Part shown: positions 50,971-59,323 of the stretch, in pieces
Numbering within the stretch: the first letter of the stretch is position 1
How the letters are laid out: the number at the start of each line of letters is the position of its first letter
Assembly: GCF_036689815.1 (NCBI RefSeq)
Contig: NZ_JBAHUR010000003.1
Span: 310,001 to 374,000, forward strand
DNA: 64,000 nt
DNA from: Magnetovibrio sp. PR-2
GTDB lineage: Bacteria > Pseudomonadota > Alphaproteobacteria > Rhodospirillales > Magnetovibrionaceae
Reading direction: 5' to 3'
The notes under the pieces: model-generated
Databases searched by the model: none
Seen by the model: only the letters and a program-made list of their open reading frames with translations
Told to the model about the DNA's origin: nothing
Program-made: the position numbers and the translations under genes

Positions 50971-52350
50971 ATGATCAAAGCCTTAACGAACTTCAAAATG
51001 ATTTCCCGCACCGCAATGATTGGGGCCGCTGTTTTGGTCTTGGGTGCGACCTCTCAATCTATTGCGCAACAAGACACCCAAGTGCGCAGCCAAGAAGACC
51101 AAAAAATGGTTGCCTCGGTTGCGGCCGGTGGACGCATGTATGACAACTGGGTGCGTGAACTTGCCGAACGTGCGCCGAAGAAAATTCATCCGCTGTATCC
51201 TGAAGACGGGCCAATGGCGAAAAAGCCTGCTGAAACCTGGCGCTGTGTAACGTGCCATGGTTGGGACTACTTAGGCGACAAGGGCGCCTTTGCCAAAGGT
51301 GACAAATTCACCGGGATCAAGGGCATCGCCGGTATGATCGGTGCGAAGCCGACAGACGTGAAAGCCAAGCTAAAAGAACCGATGCACGCGTATTTAGATG
51401 TGTTTGATGACCAAGCCATGGACGATATTGCAAACTTCGTCACCAAGGGTTTGGTGCCCATGGATCGGGTGATCGATCGCACCTCCGCGCGGGCCATCGC
51501 ATCGGCTCCTCCCAGCTCACCGTATTTCTCGACCATCTGCGTGAACTGCCATGGTGCCGACGGACGTATGATGGACACCATCCCACCTTTGGGCGATGCA
51601 GCACGTGCCGACCCTTGGCAAGCATTGCACAAAATGCTCAACGGTCACCCGGGCGACGATATGCCGGCCTTGCGGGCTTTTGAAGTCGCTACAACGTTGT
51701 CAACTTTGGCTTATGTTCAAAGCCTGCCGTCCCGGGACACACTCTATTCCATTGCGCGGGGTGGCAAACTGTATGACGACTGGGCTGAAGAGTTGAAAAC
51801 CACCTATCCCAAATACAGCCACACTGCCTTTCCCAAAGGCAAAGAAAGCGAGCTCCTGTCTGGATCAAGCACCTGGCGCTGTGTGGAATGTCACGGTTGG
51901 GATTACAAAGGCGACAAAGGTATTCGCGGCATCCGCAATATGATCGGTGCCCATCCCAAGACCATCATCAAAGTCTTAAAGAACGACGTTCACAACTTAG
52001 ATGGCCGTCTGCACTATTCTGACTTTTATGATCTGGCGGTCTTCGTCAGCCAAGGTCAAATCGATATGAACGAATATATCGACGCGCGCTCTAAAGAAGC
52101 ACGCGGCAAGGCGGACAATGCCACGCAGTACTATCTGACCCTGTGTGCAACCTGTCACGGCGACAACGGTCGCGCCATTCGCACCATGCCGCCCTTGGGC
52201 CGCGTGGCGACGGAAAAACCGTGGCAAGCCCTGCACCAAACGCTGCACGGTCACCCGGGCGACGAAATGCCTGCATGGCAAGCGACCATGTCGCCAGCCA
52301 AGATCAAGGACGTTCTGTCGAAACTGCAAACGCTGCCCACCCGTAAGTAA
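50971..52350 (+). CDS. Periplasmic tetraheme cytochrome c made of two tandem diheme halves
   Basis: 459 residues with a signal peptide (about 1-32). The heme sites are CVTCH 92-96, CVNCH 190-194, CVECH 304-308 and CATCH 392-396. Residues about 48-252 and 255-459 are clear internal repeats: both contain GG(R/K)xYDxW, WRCVxCHGWDYxGDKG, a Met-containing MIGA(K/H)P, CHGxxGRxxxTxPPLG and PWQALHxxLxGHPGDxMPA. Met residues in the last motif and in MIGAxP are likely axial ligands. Function unknown; co-location with NapC and flavocytochrome c points to sulfur-linked electron transfer. It is not TsdA- or SoxA-like by eye. Confidence 0.85.
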   Translation: MIKALTNFKMISRTAMIGAAVLVLGATSQSIAQQDTQVRSQEDQKMVASVAAGGRMYDNWVRELAERAPKKIHPLYPEDGPMAKKPAETWRCVTCHGWDYLGDKGAFAKGDKFTGIKGIAGMIGAKPTDVKAKLKEPMHAYLDVFDDQAMDDIANFVTKGLVPMDRVIDRTSARAIASAPPSSPYFSTICVNCHGADGRMMDTIPPLGDAARADPWQALHKMLNGHPGDDMPALRAFEVATTLSTLAYVQSLPSRDTLYSIARGGKLYDDWAEELKTTYPKYSHTAFPKGKESELLSGSSTWRCVECHGWDYKGDKGIRGIRNMIGAHPKTIIKVLKNDVHNLDGRLHYSDFYDLAVFVSQGQIDMNEYIDARSKEARGKADNATQYYLTLCATCHGDNGRAIRTMPPLGRVATEKPWQALHQTLHGHPGDEMPAWQATMSPAKIKDVLSKLQTLPTRK

Positions 52351-52392
52351 GGGCAAACGCATAAGCAAGGCCGCAAGGCCTGCGAGGGGGAG

Positions 52393-52435
52393 GTCCCTGC
52401 CAGTTGTGAAAGCAGCTCGGCAGGGCCTTTTTTTA
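52393..52435 (+). terminator. Terminator after the tetraheme cytochrome gene
   Basis: CCCTGCC...GGCAGGG stem with inner pairing AGTTGTGAAAGCAGCT, followed by CCTTTTTTT. Confidence 0.88.
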
Positions 52436-52467
52436 TGGGCTATGCATAAGAAGGGTGGGGAGTAACC

Positions 52468-52702
52468 TACCCACGTCCTTTTGAGCCGGAATCGTCCACA
52501 TAACTCGGGTAGGTTAACCCTCATGCAAACCAAAATTTAGTTGCTGCATTGCAGCAATACTCAAATGGGTAGCCTTTATATTACGTTTTACTGATTTATA
52601 AGTTTATTAGATACAGTTACTTATACGAATTGCTGCACTGCGGGTAGGTATTGGGCTTTACAATTTCGAACGGTTCAGGATAATCGAACCAACACTACCC
52701 GT
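52468..52702. promoter_or_regulatory. Five TACCC-type heptamer boxes upstream of the LuxR regulator
   Basis: TACCCAC (52468, +), TACCCGA (52505-52511, -), TACCCAT (52565-52571, -), TACCCGC (52640-52646, -) and TACCCGT (52696, +). TACCCAT fits the NarL/FixJ-class heptamer TACYYMT. AACCTACCC and GGGTAGGTT form an inverted pair (52464-52515). They are candidate sites for the LuxR-type protein encoded next. The 429-base gap 52351-52779 holds the terminator, these boxes and the palindrome at 52541. Confidence 0.5.
52541..52557. promoter_or_regulatory. Perfect 17-bp palindrome TTGCTGCA-T-TGCAGCAA
   Basis: Strongest member of the recurrent GCTGCA motif; a second partial copy TTGCTGCACTGC is at 52630-52641. 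They sit between the heptamer boxes upstream of the LuxR gene. Confidence 0.5.
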
Positions 52703-52779
52703 TCGGGCGTGCCCTGGGGACAAAACAATAAAATGTGAGGGGCAGGCAGCATGCTTCATCTCAAGATGAGGACCGTATC

Positions 52780-53418
52780 GTGAGCGAAGAAAACAACGAA
52801 GACCGTTATCCTATTGATGTCGTGGTGTGCGATAAGTCGCCGCTGATTCTCAATGGGCTTGTGCAAATGTTCGACCAAGACGATCGCTTTAATTTGGTGG
52901 CGACCGCTGCGGATGGCGAACGATTTATGGAAGCGGTGAGCCGCTTGTCGTTTGATGTCGGCATCATTGGTTGGAATATGCCTTATCTGAATGGCCAAGG
53001 GGTCTTGCAGGCCTTGCAAAAGACCGAAACACCGCCGCGCACAATTGTGTTTACCGGCAATACGGCTCCGGACATTCCCCGCCAAGTGATGCGATTTGGT
53101 GGTGCCGGGTTCTGTTCAAAGTGTGATCCGTCGTCCGTTTTGGCGGAAACCGTGTTGGCTGTGTCAGAGGGACGCATGGTGTTCCCGTTCATGGACTTGT
53201 CGCGTTCGGGCTCCGATCCGTTTTCAGGTCTCACGGCACGCGAGCAAGAGCTGCTGGCGTCCTTGGCGCGCGGCCGCACAAATCAACAGATTGCCGGCGA
53301 TCTCACCATTTCGCTCAACACCGTCAAATTTCACTTGAAAAACCTTTACGGAAAGCTTGACGTTAAAAATCGTGCTCAAGCCGTGGCGTGTTACCTCAAT
53401 GCCAGTGGCAATGCATAA
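52780..53418 (+). CDS. LuxR/NarL-type regulator with degenerate receiver domain and CXXC
   Basis: 212 residues from GTG 52780 (TGAGGA seven bases upstream; GTG 52735 is an in-frame alternative). REC-like domain 11-125: the phospho-acceptor Asp is replaced by Gly64 (IIGWNMPYLNG). The conserved Lys (114) lies inside a CSKC motif at 112-115, and a further Cys17 follows the first strand. The C-terminal LuxR HTH LTAREQELLASLARGRTNQQ...ISLNTVKFHLKNLYGKL is intact. Phosphorylation control is therefore unlikely; redox or persulfide sensing by the cysteines is a hypothesis. It stands between the sulfur/cytochrome genes and the Calvin cycle operon. Confidence 0.88.
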   Translation: MSEENNEDRYPIDVVVCDKSPLILNGLVQMFDQDDRFNLVATAADGERFMEAVSRLSFDVGIIGWNMPYLNGQGVLQALQKTETPPRTIVFTGNTAPDIPRQVMRFGGAGFCSKCDPSSVLAETVLAVSEGRMVFPFMDLSRSGSDPFSGLTAREQELLASLARGRTNQQIAGDLTISLNTVKFHLKNLYGKLDVKNRAQAVACYLNASGNA

Positions 53419-53480
53419 AAGCGTGCGTTTTCAATACTATACTTCTCTAATTTAGAGGGTCCTTTAAATCCCCCGTCCAA

Positions 53481-53588
53481 GGGGGTAGGGCTCAAGCCAC
53501 CCATAAGACATGGGTCCGCCCCCCACCCGGGTGTTTGCGAAATCCTTTTCACAGGGTTTCATGGTGAAACGTAAAACCCGAATGGGTG
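53481..53588. promoter_or_regulatory. Cluster of ACCC-type boxes upstream of the Calvin cycle operon
   Basis: TACCCCC (53481-53487, -), CACCCAT (53498, +), GACCCAT (53510-53516, -), palindrome CACCCGGGTG (53524-53533) and CACCCAT (53582-53588, -). CACCCAT and ATGGGTC are an inverted pair. They resemble the boxes upstream of the LuxR gene and suggest the same factor binds here. CCCCC-GTCCAA-GGGGG is also a hairpin (53471-53486). Confidence 0.45.
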
Positions 53589-53652
53589 GGGACGAACCTT
53601 TAAGCGCCACATGGGACGGAACGCTCCCCCCAAGATTTAGATCGGATTGAAT

Positions 53653-54639
53653 ATGACCTTAGCCGTATCCGGCTGCGATGATCAGTTGTTTGTTTACGCG
53701 CTTGCCCGCGTAACCGAAGCGGCTGCGCGCGCGGCGGCTGAGGAAGCCGGGCGCGGCAACCGTGGCCCCAACAATGAAACCGCGGTCTCGGCGATGCGCA
53801 ATGAACTGGGACTGCTTGGCCTATCGGGCCGTGTGGTTGTCGGCGAAGAGGGTGGCGAAGAGGGCGGTCTGCCCACAGGATTGGAATTGGCCGCAGGGGA
53901 CGGGCCCAATTTCGACATCGTGGTCGACCCTGTCGAAGGAACGTCTTATTTGGCGCGCGGCATGACCAATGCCATGGCCGTTATGGCTTTGGCACCTGAA
54001 GGTTCGCTGTTCGACCCGGGCCCAGCCTTTTACATGGAAAAATTTGCTGCCCCCGCAGCCGCACGGGGTAAAATCGATCCCGGTGCGCCGACGCAGGTCA
54101 AACTGGGGCAGTTGTCGTCCGTCCTGAACAAACCTGTGTCGGAGCTGACGGTTTTTGTTTTGGAAAAGCCCCGTCACCGTGAACTGGTCCACCAAATCCA
54201 CAACGCTGGCGCACGTGTCGCGCTGTATCCCGCTGGCGACGTTGCCGGCGGTCTGATGGCGTCACTGCCCGACAGTGGCATTGACGCCTTGATGGGCACG
54301 GGTGGTGCGCGCGAAGGCATGTTGTCCGCTGTTGCCGTGCGTGCCTTGGGCGGTGAATTCATGATGCGCATTGACCCGCAGCTCACTACGGAAAAAGCCG
54401 CTGTCGCCAAAGCTGGCTTGGACACCACCAAATGGATGGGCGTGGATGAACTGGTGAAATCTGAAAACGTCCATTTCACCGCAACGGGCATCACAACGGG
54501 GCTGTTGTTTGAAGGGGTCGAGCGCAAAGGCAACCTTGAGAGCACGCAATCTTTGCTGATCAGCGGCTCCAGCCAACCGGACCAGGCCGCACGCCGTCAA
54601 ATGCTCACCAGCTGGCACGAGCGACATGACCAATCTTAA
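53653..54639 (+). CDS. glpX: Fructose-1,6-bisphosphatase class II (GlpX type), Calvin cycle
   Basis: 328 residues from ATG 53653 (TTG 53647 also in frame). GlpX motifs: TEAAARAAAEEAGRGNRG near the start, GEEGGEEGG metal site (about 74), DIVVDPVEGTSYLARGM (about 94-110), YPAGDVAGGLMAS (about 192) and GTGGAREGMLSAVAVRALGG (about 216). Dephosphorylates fructose-1,6- and probably sedoheptulose-1,7-bisphosphate. First gene of glpX-prk-tkt-fba, so a Calvin cycle role is likely. It ends 13 bases before the prk start used here. Confidence 0.93.
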   Translation: MTLAVSGCDDQLFVYALARVTEAAARAAAEEAGRGNRGPNNETAVSAMRNELGLLGLSGRVVVGEEGGEEGGLPTGLELAAGDGPNFDIVVDPVEGTSYLARGMTNAMAVMALAPEGSLFDPGPAFYMEKFAAPAAARGKIDPGAPTQVKLGQLSSVLNKPVSELTVFVLEKPRHRELVHQIHNAGARVALYPAGDVAGGLMASLPDSGIDALMGTGGAREGMLSAVAVRALGGEFMMRIDPQLTTEKAAVAKAGLDTTKWMGVDELVKSENVHFTATGITTGLLFEGVERKGNLESTQSLLISGSSQPDQAARRQMLTSWHERHDQS

Positions 54640-54652
54640 GAGAGACCTCCCA

Positions 54653-55588
54653 ATGCCGTTCAAAACAATCACACGTCCGATCATCTTGGGCATTGTCGGT
54701 GACAGTGCATCCGGCAAAAGCACCATTGCCCAAGGCATCGCCGAAATCCTCGGCCATGATCGTGTGGTCAGCATTTGCACCGACGACTACCACAAATTCA
54801 ACCGGGCTGAGCGTCAGGAACGCGGCATCACGGCGCTGAACCCCGAAGCCAATCACATCGATATTTTGGAACAACACATCGGCTTGCTGCGTGAAGGCCA
54901 GCCCATCTTGAAGCCGACGTACAACCACGGCAGCGGCACCTTCGGCCCGTGCCAGCACGTCGAGCCCAAAGAATACATCATCTTGGAAGGTCTGATGGGC
55001 TATGCAACCCGCGCCATGCGCGATTGCTATGACGTCAAAATCTTTTCCGAGCCCGAAGAAGCCCTGCGCGTCAAATGGAAGATGCAACGCGACACCCAGG
55101 TGCGCGGCTACAGCGAAGAGCGCGTCTACGAAATCTTGGACAAGCGCGTTGACGACAGTCTGAACTACATCCTGCCGCAACGCACATTTGCGGACATGGT
55201 GGTGTCGTTCTATCCGCCGGAAACCAATCACGACGAAACGGGGGCGCATTTGAACGTGCGTCACACGCTTCGCCCGACCTTGCCACACCCGGATTTGACG
55301 CCGGTTCTGGACGCCGCGAAGAAGGGCTTCCGTCTCGAGCTTGCGCGTGACATTGACGGCAAGCCCGTGGACGTTTTGGACATCCATGGCGATCTGTCTG
55401 ACAAACGTGCCAAGGCCGTTGAAGATTTGTTGTGGAACTTGATCCCCGAAGCGCAGCACCTGCGCGAAAACGTTGGACAGTTCCGCGATTCACAAAACCA
55501 TACCGCACTCAGCCATCCTTTGGCGTTGTCTGAGCTGCTGATCACATACCACATGGTCAAGGCTGCCCTTGGCCACCACGCAATTTAA
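54653..55588 (+). CDS. prk: Phosphoribulokinase, class II (cyanobacterial/plant-like)
   Basis: 311 residues from ATG 54653 (AGAGAGA upstream; ATG 54626 overlaps glpX). P-loop ILGIVGDSASGKSTIAQGI. The class II-like blocks CTDDYHKFNRAERQERGITA, LNPEANHIDILEQHI, KPTYNHGSGTFGP and YIILEGLMGYATRAM differ clearly from the class I enzyme at 45017. Converts ribulose-5-phosphate to the bisphosphate. The regulatory N-terminal cysteine pair of the plant enzyme is absent. Related uridine kinases share the fold, but operon position supports phosphoribulokinase. Confidence 0.9.
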   Translation: MPFKTITRPIILGIVGDSASGKSTIAQGIAEILGHDRVVSICTDDYHKFNRAERQERGITALNPEANHIDILEQHIGLLREGQPILKPTYNHGSGTFGPCQHVEPKEYIILEGLMGYATRAMRDCYDVKIFSEPEEALRVKWKMQRDTQVRGYSEERVYEILDKRVDDSLNYILPQRTFADMVVSFYPPETNHDETGAHLNVRHTLRPTLPHPDLTPVLDAAKKGFRLELARDIDGKPVDVLDIHGDLSDKRAKAVEDLLWNLIPEAQHLRENVGQFRDSQNHTALSHPLALSELLITYHMVKAALGHHAI

Positions 55589-55626
55589 GTTAAGACCAAA
55601 AAACCCTTACGGGAGGAGTGAGAACC

Positions 55627-57606
55627 ATGACCGCAACCCACAACGAAATGGCCAATGCCATCCGTTTTCTGTCCGTCGACGCGGTGCAGAAAGCCAATTC
55701 CGGCCACCCCGGCATGCCCATGGGCATGGCGGATGTGGCAACCGTCTTGTACACCAAGTTCATGAAATGGGATCCGAAAGCCACCAAGTGGGCCGACCGT
55801 GACCGTTTTGTTCTGTCGGCAGGCCACGGCTCCATGCTGATGTATTCTTTGTTGTACTTGGCAGGCGTTGACGACGTTTCCATCGACGACATCAAGAACT
55901 TCCGCCAAATGGGGTCCAAAACCGCAGGTCACCCGGAATACGGCCACGTGGACGGCGTTGAAACCACCACGGGTCCGCTGGGCCAAGGCATCACCACCGC
56001 TGTCGGCATGGCGCTCGCTGAAAAAATGCAAGCTGCACGCTACGGCGACGACATTGTTGATCACTACACGTACTCCATCGCCGGTGACGGTTGCTTGATG
56101 GAAGGTATTTCCCAAGAAGCCATCTCCATGGCGGGTCACTTGAAGCTGAACAAGCTGATCTTGATGTGGGACGATAACGAAATCTGCATCGACGGTAACA
56201 CCAACCTGACCACGTCCGACGACCAGTGCGCACGTTTCGAAGCGTCCGGTTGGGATACGCAAAAAATCGACGGTCACGATGCAGCGGCCATCGAAGCGGC
56301 CATCGAAAAAGCCAAAGCCTCCGACAAGCCGTCCTTGATCGCGTGCAAAACCACCATCGGTTATGGCGCACCGACCAAAGCCGGTACCCACGACACCCAC
56401 GGTGCTCCGCTGGGCGACGAAGAAATCAAAGGCATGCGCGAAGGTTTGGGCTGGCACCACGGTGAGTTCGAAATTCCACAAAACGTTTTGGAAGCTTGGC
56501 GCTCTGCCTTGGCGAAAAACTCAGCCGCCCGCGAAAGCTGGGAAGGCCGTTTGAACGCCCTGGACGACGCCACCAAAGCTGAGTTCACCCGCACCGAAGC
56601 CGGCACCTTGCCGGGCGGTTGGGAAGATGCCTTCAACGCTTACAAAAAGAAGCTGTCCGAAGACGCTCCGAAAGTCGCCACGCGTAAAGCATCCGGCATG
56701 GCTTTGGAAGTTCTCACCGAAGCCGTTCCGGAAATGATCGGTGGCTCGGCTGACTTGACCGGGTCCGTTCTGACCAAAACGCCGTCCACGGCTTCCGTTT
56801 TGAACACCGACTTCTCTGGCCGCTACATCCACTACGGTGTGCGTGAGCACGCCATGGGCGCCGTCATGAACGGCATGAGCCTGCACGGTGGGTTCATTCC
56901 TTACGGTGGCACGTTCGCCGTGTTTGCCAACTACATGATCCCGGCGATGCGCTTGTCCGCATTGATGGAAATCCGTGTAGCTTACGTTCTGACCCACGAT
57001 TCCATCGGTCTGGGCGAAGACGGCCCGACCCACCAGCCGGTTGAAACGCTGGCGATGTTGCGCTCGGTTCCGAACTTCAACACCATGCGTCCGGCGGACG
57101 TCGTGGAAACGGCGGAATGCTGGGCGATTGCCCTGGCGTCTGAAAAAACGCCGTCCGGTTTGGTCTTGACCCGTCAAGGTCTGCCGACGCTGCGCACCAC
57201 CCACACGGACGAAAACCTGTCTGCCAAAGGTGCATACGTTTTAGCTGACGCAGAAGGCGGCGATCGTAAGGTCACGCTGATGGCCACCGGTTCGGAAGTT
57301 GAAATCGCCATGAACGCACGCGATATGCTGCAAGGCGAAGGCATTCCGACGGCAGTCGTGTCCATGCCGTGCTGGGAACTGTTCGACGCACAAGACGATG
57401 CTTACAAAGCCAGCGTATTGGGTGAAGGCACCGCGAAAGTCGGTGTTGAAGCTGCCATGCGCTTTGGTTGGGACCAATACACCGGATCCGACGGCGGCTT
57501 TGTCGGCATGAATTCCTTCGGTGCTTCGGCCCCGGCAGGCGAATTGTACAAACACTTCGGCATCACCGCCGAGAATGTGGTTGCAGAAGCCAAAGCGCGC
57601 CTGTAA
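55627..57606 (+). CDS. tkt: Transketolase
   Basis: 659 residues from ATG 55627 (GGGAGGAGTG upstream). Thiamine diphosphate enzyme moving two-carbon units in the Calvin and pentose phosphate cycles. Motifs: [16 protein letters not shown] (about 24-39), [26 protein letters not shown] signature [13 protein letters not shown] (about 153-165), ending with DDNEICIDG; the Pyr domain has [14 protein letters not shown] (about 401) and [16 protein letters not shown] (about 458). Normal length. Third gene of the operon, 38 bases after prk. Confidence 0.97.
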   Translation: MTATHNEMANAIRFLSVDAVQKANSGHPGMPMGMADVATVLYTKFMKWDPKATKWADRDRFVLSAGHGSMLMYSLLYLAGVDDVSIDDIKNFRQMGSKTAGHPEYGHVDGVETTTGPLGQGITTAVGMALAEKMQAARYGDDIVDHYTYSIAGDGCLMEGISQEAISMAGHLKLNKLILMWDDNEICIDGNTNLTTSDDQCARFEASGWDTQKIDGHDAAAIEAAIEKAKASDKPSLIACKTTIGYGAPTKAGTHDTHGAPLGDEEIKGMREGLGWHHGEFEIPQNVLEAWRSALAKNSAARESWEGRLNALDDATKAEFTRTEAGTLPGGWEDAFNAYKKKLSEDAPKVATRKASGMALEVLTEAVPEMIGGSADLTGSVLTKTPSTASVLNTDFSGRYIHYGVREHAMGAVMNGMSLHGGFIPYGGTFAVFANYMIPAMRLSALMEIRVAYVLTHDSIGLGEDGPTHQPVETLAMLRSVPNFNTMRPADVVETAECWAIALASEKTPSGLVLTRQGLPTLRTTHTDENLSAKGAYVLADAEGGDRKVTLMATGSEVEIAMNARDMLQGEGIPTAVVSMPCWELFDAQDDAYKASVLGEGTAKVGVEAAMRFGWDQYTGSDGGFVGMNSFGASAPAGELYKHFGITAENVVAEAKARL

Positions 57607-57644
57607 TCCATACGTAACGAAACATAAAAAGGGAGTAGAGATTT

Positions 57645-58709
57645 ATGGCCCTCGTATCTATGCGCCAGCTTCTCGACCACGCAGCAGAAAACGGCTACGG
57701 CCTGCCTGCGTTTAACGTCAACAACATGGAACAAGTCAAAGCCATCATGGAAGCGGCCGACGCCGTGAACAGCCCGGTGATTTTGCAAGGTTCCGCAGGT
57801 GCCCGCAAATATGCAGGTGAGCCGTTCTTGCGCCACCTCATCTTGGGCGCCATCGAAGCTTATCCGCACATTCCGATCTGCATGCACCAAGATCATGGGA
57901 CGTCTCCGGCTGTGTGCCAACGCTCCATCCAATCGGGCTTCAGCTCGGTGATGATGGACGGCTCTTTGATGTCCGACGGCAAAACCCCGGCGTCCTACGA
58001 CTACAACGTCGATACAACCAAAGCTGTTGTCGACATGGCCCACGCCTGTGGCGTGTCCGTCGAAGGCGAACTGGGTTGCTTGGGCTCGCTCGAAACCGGC
58101 GAAGCTGGCGAAGAAGACGGCATCGGCGCTGAAGGTAAGCTGGAAATGGATCAAATGCTGACCGATCCGGACGAAGCGGCCGATTTTGTGAAGAAAACCA
58201 ACGTGGACGCGCTTGCTATCGCTATCGGCACGTCCCACGGTGCTTACAAATTCACCGCAGAGCCCACCGGCAAAGTGCTGCGCATCGACCGCGTGAAAGA
58301 AATCCACGAACGCATCCCGTCCGTGCACCTGGTCATGCATGGCTCTTCTGCTGTGCCGCAAGACTGGCTGAAGATCATCAACGACTTCGGCGGTGACATG
58401 GCGCAAACCTACGGTGTTCCGGTTGACGAAGTTGTCGAAGGCATCAAATCCGGTGTGCGTAAAGTCAACATCGACACGGATCTTCGCATGGCGTCTACGG
58501 GTTCCATCCGTCGTCACTTGGACGAAAACAAGTCCAACTTCGACCCGCGCAAGTTCCTGGCCGAAGCCACCAAAGGCATGACCGACATCTGCAAAAACCG
58601 TTACGAAGCTTTCGGCTCCGCCGGTCAAGCCGACAAGATCAAGCCCCAGTCTCTCGAAGTCATGTTCGAGAAATACGAAGCTGGCGAATTGGACGCAAAA
58701 GTCAACTAA
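57645..58709 (+). CDS. cbbA: Fructose-bisphosphate aldolase class II, Calvin cycle subtype
   Basis: 354 residues. Zn-dependent aldolase joining DHAP with G3P or erythrose-4-[20 protein letters not shown] near the N-terminus, [10 protein letters not shown] with the zinc His (about 83), [16 protein letters not shown] (about 138-153), GTSHGAYKF (about 196), [12 protein letters not shown] (about 228) and NIDTDLRMA (about 278). This length and the [16 protein letters not shown] insertion fit the CbbA/Fba Calvin subtype. Last gene of the operon; terminator 24 bases on. Confidence 0.97.
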   Translation: MALVSMRQLLDHAAENGYGLPAFNVNNMEQVKAIMEAADAVNSPVILQGSAGARKYAGEPFLRHLILGAIEAYPHIPICMHQDHGTSPAVCQRSIQSGFSSVMMDGSLMSDGKTPASYDYNVDTTKAVVDMAHACGVSVEGELGCLGSLETGEAGEEDGIGAEGKLEMDQMLTDPDEAADFVKKTNVDALAIAIGTSHGAYKFTAEPTGKVLRIDRVKEIHERIPSVHLVMHGSSAVPQDWLKIINDFGGDMAQTYGVPVDEVVEGIKSGVRKVNIDTDLRMASTGSIRRHLDENKSNFDPRKFLAEATKGMTDICKNRYEAFGSAGQADKIKPQSLEVMFEKYEAGELDAKVN

Positions 58710-58732
58710 GGCTGACGCTTACAATCGAAATG

Positions 58733-58763
58733 AAAAGGGCGGTCCAATCGGGCCGCCCTTTTT
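58733..58763 (+). terminator. Terminator of the Calvin cycle operon
   Basis: AAAAGGGCGG-TCCAATCG-GGCCGCCCTTTTT. Confidence 0.92.
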
Positions 58764-58832
58764 GTTGTGTTCAGTTGTTTGGTGAATTGTTATGGTTGTG
58801 GCATGCTCAAATATGTTTTTTGATGGATAGCT

Positions 58833-59261
58833 ATGTTTGGTTTTTCACTTCTTTTTGTCGGTATCGTCATCGGTTTGATTTTGATGTGCATGTTTGTCAC
58901 AGTTTCGCTTGAACTGAAGAAAGAAATGCGGAATTTCCTAACACGCAAAACGTTCTTTCAATACGGCCTATTTACCTACGCAATCTCACTCGTTCTGGGC
59001 TACGGCATCTCACAGTCCGGCGTATATGTTGCCATACTTCTGCCAGCCTTTGCCATGGGGCTGACAATTGTGTCTTCAATCTTAGTGGTTCGACGCTTAA
59101 ACGATACAAAGCATTCTCCCAAATGGGCTTATTTGGCCATTGTCGGCCTAGCTCTTCTCTATCCGCTCGGTTATGCCCTCATTTTTTTGCTCTGTGCGTT
59201 TCCGACCAGTTACGCAAACCGGCGGCCATGGGAATTGGGTGCAGACAATCAGCCTGCGTAA
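58833..59261 (+). CDS. Small membrane protein, DUF805-like
   Basis: 142 residues with helices at about 5-28, 44-60, 66-88 and 101-125. VRRLNDTKHSPKWAYLAIV (about 86-104) is close to the RRLHDxxxSxWW signature of DUF805, but the first two DUF805 helices seem replaced. Role unknown. It lies between two terminators, so it is transcribed alone. Confidence 0.65.
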   Translation: MFGFSLLFVGIVIGLILMCMFVTVSLELKKEMRNFLTRKTFFQYGLFTYAISLVLGYGISQSGVYVAILLPAFAMGLTIVSSILVVRRLNDTKHSPKWAYLAIVGLALLYPLGYALIFLLCAFPTSYANRRPWELGADNQPA

Positions 59262-59288
59262 CATTTGCAAGCTAAGCAAAGTTAAATT

Positions 59289-59316
59289 AGGGCGGCTCAA
59301 CACGAGCCGTCCTTTT
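59289..59316 (+). terminator. Terminator after the DUF805-like gene
   Basis: AGGGCGGCTC-AACAC-GAGCCGTCCTTTTT. It may also serve the convergent phosphoesterase gene. Confidence 0.85.
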
Positions 59317-59323
59317 TGTTGCC

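Noticed and set aside
57402-58628. 408-codon open frame antisense to tkt and cbbA
   Set aside because: Antisense shadow of high-GC third-position coding sequence.
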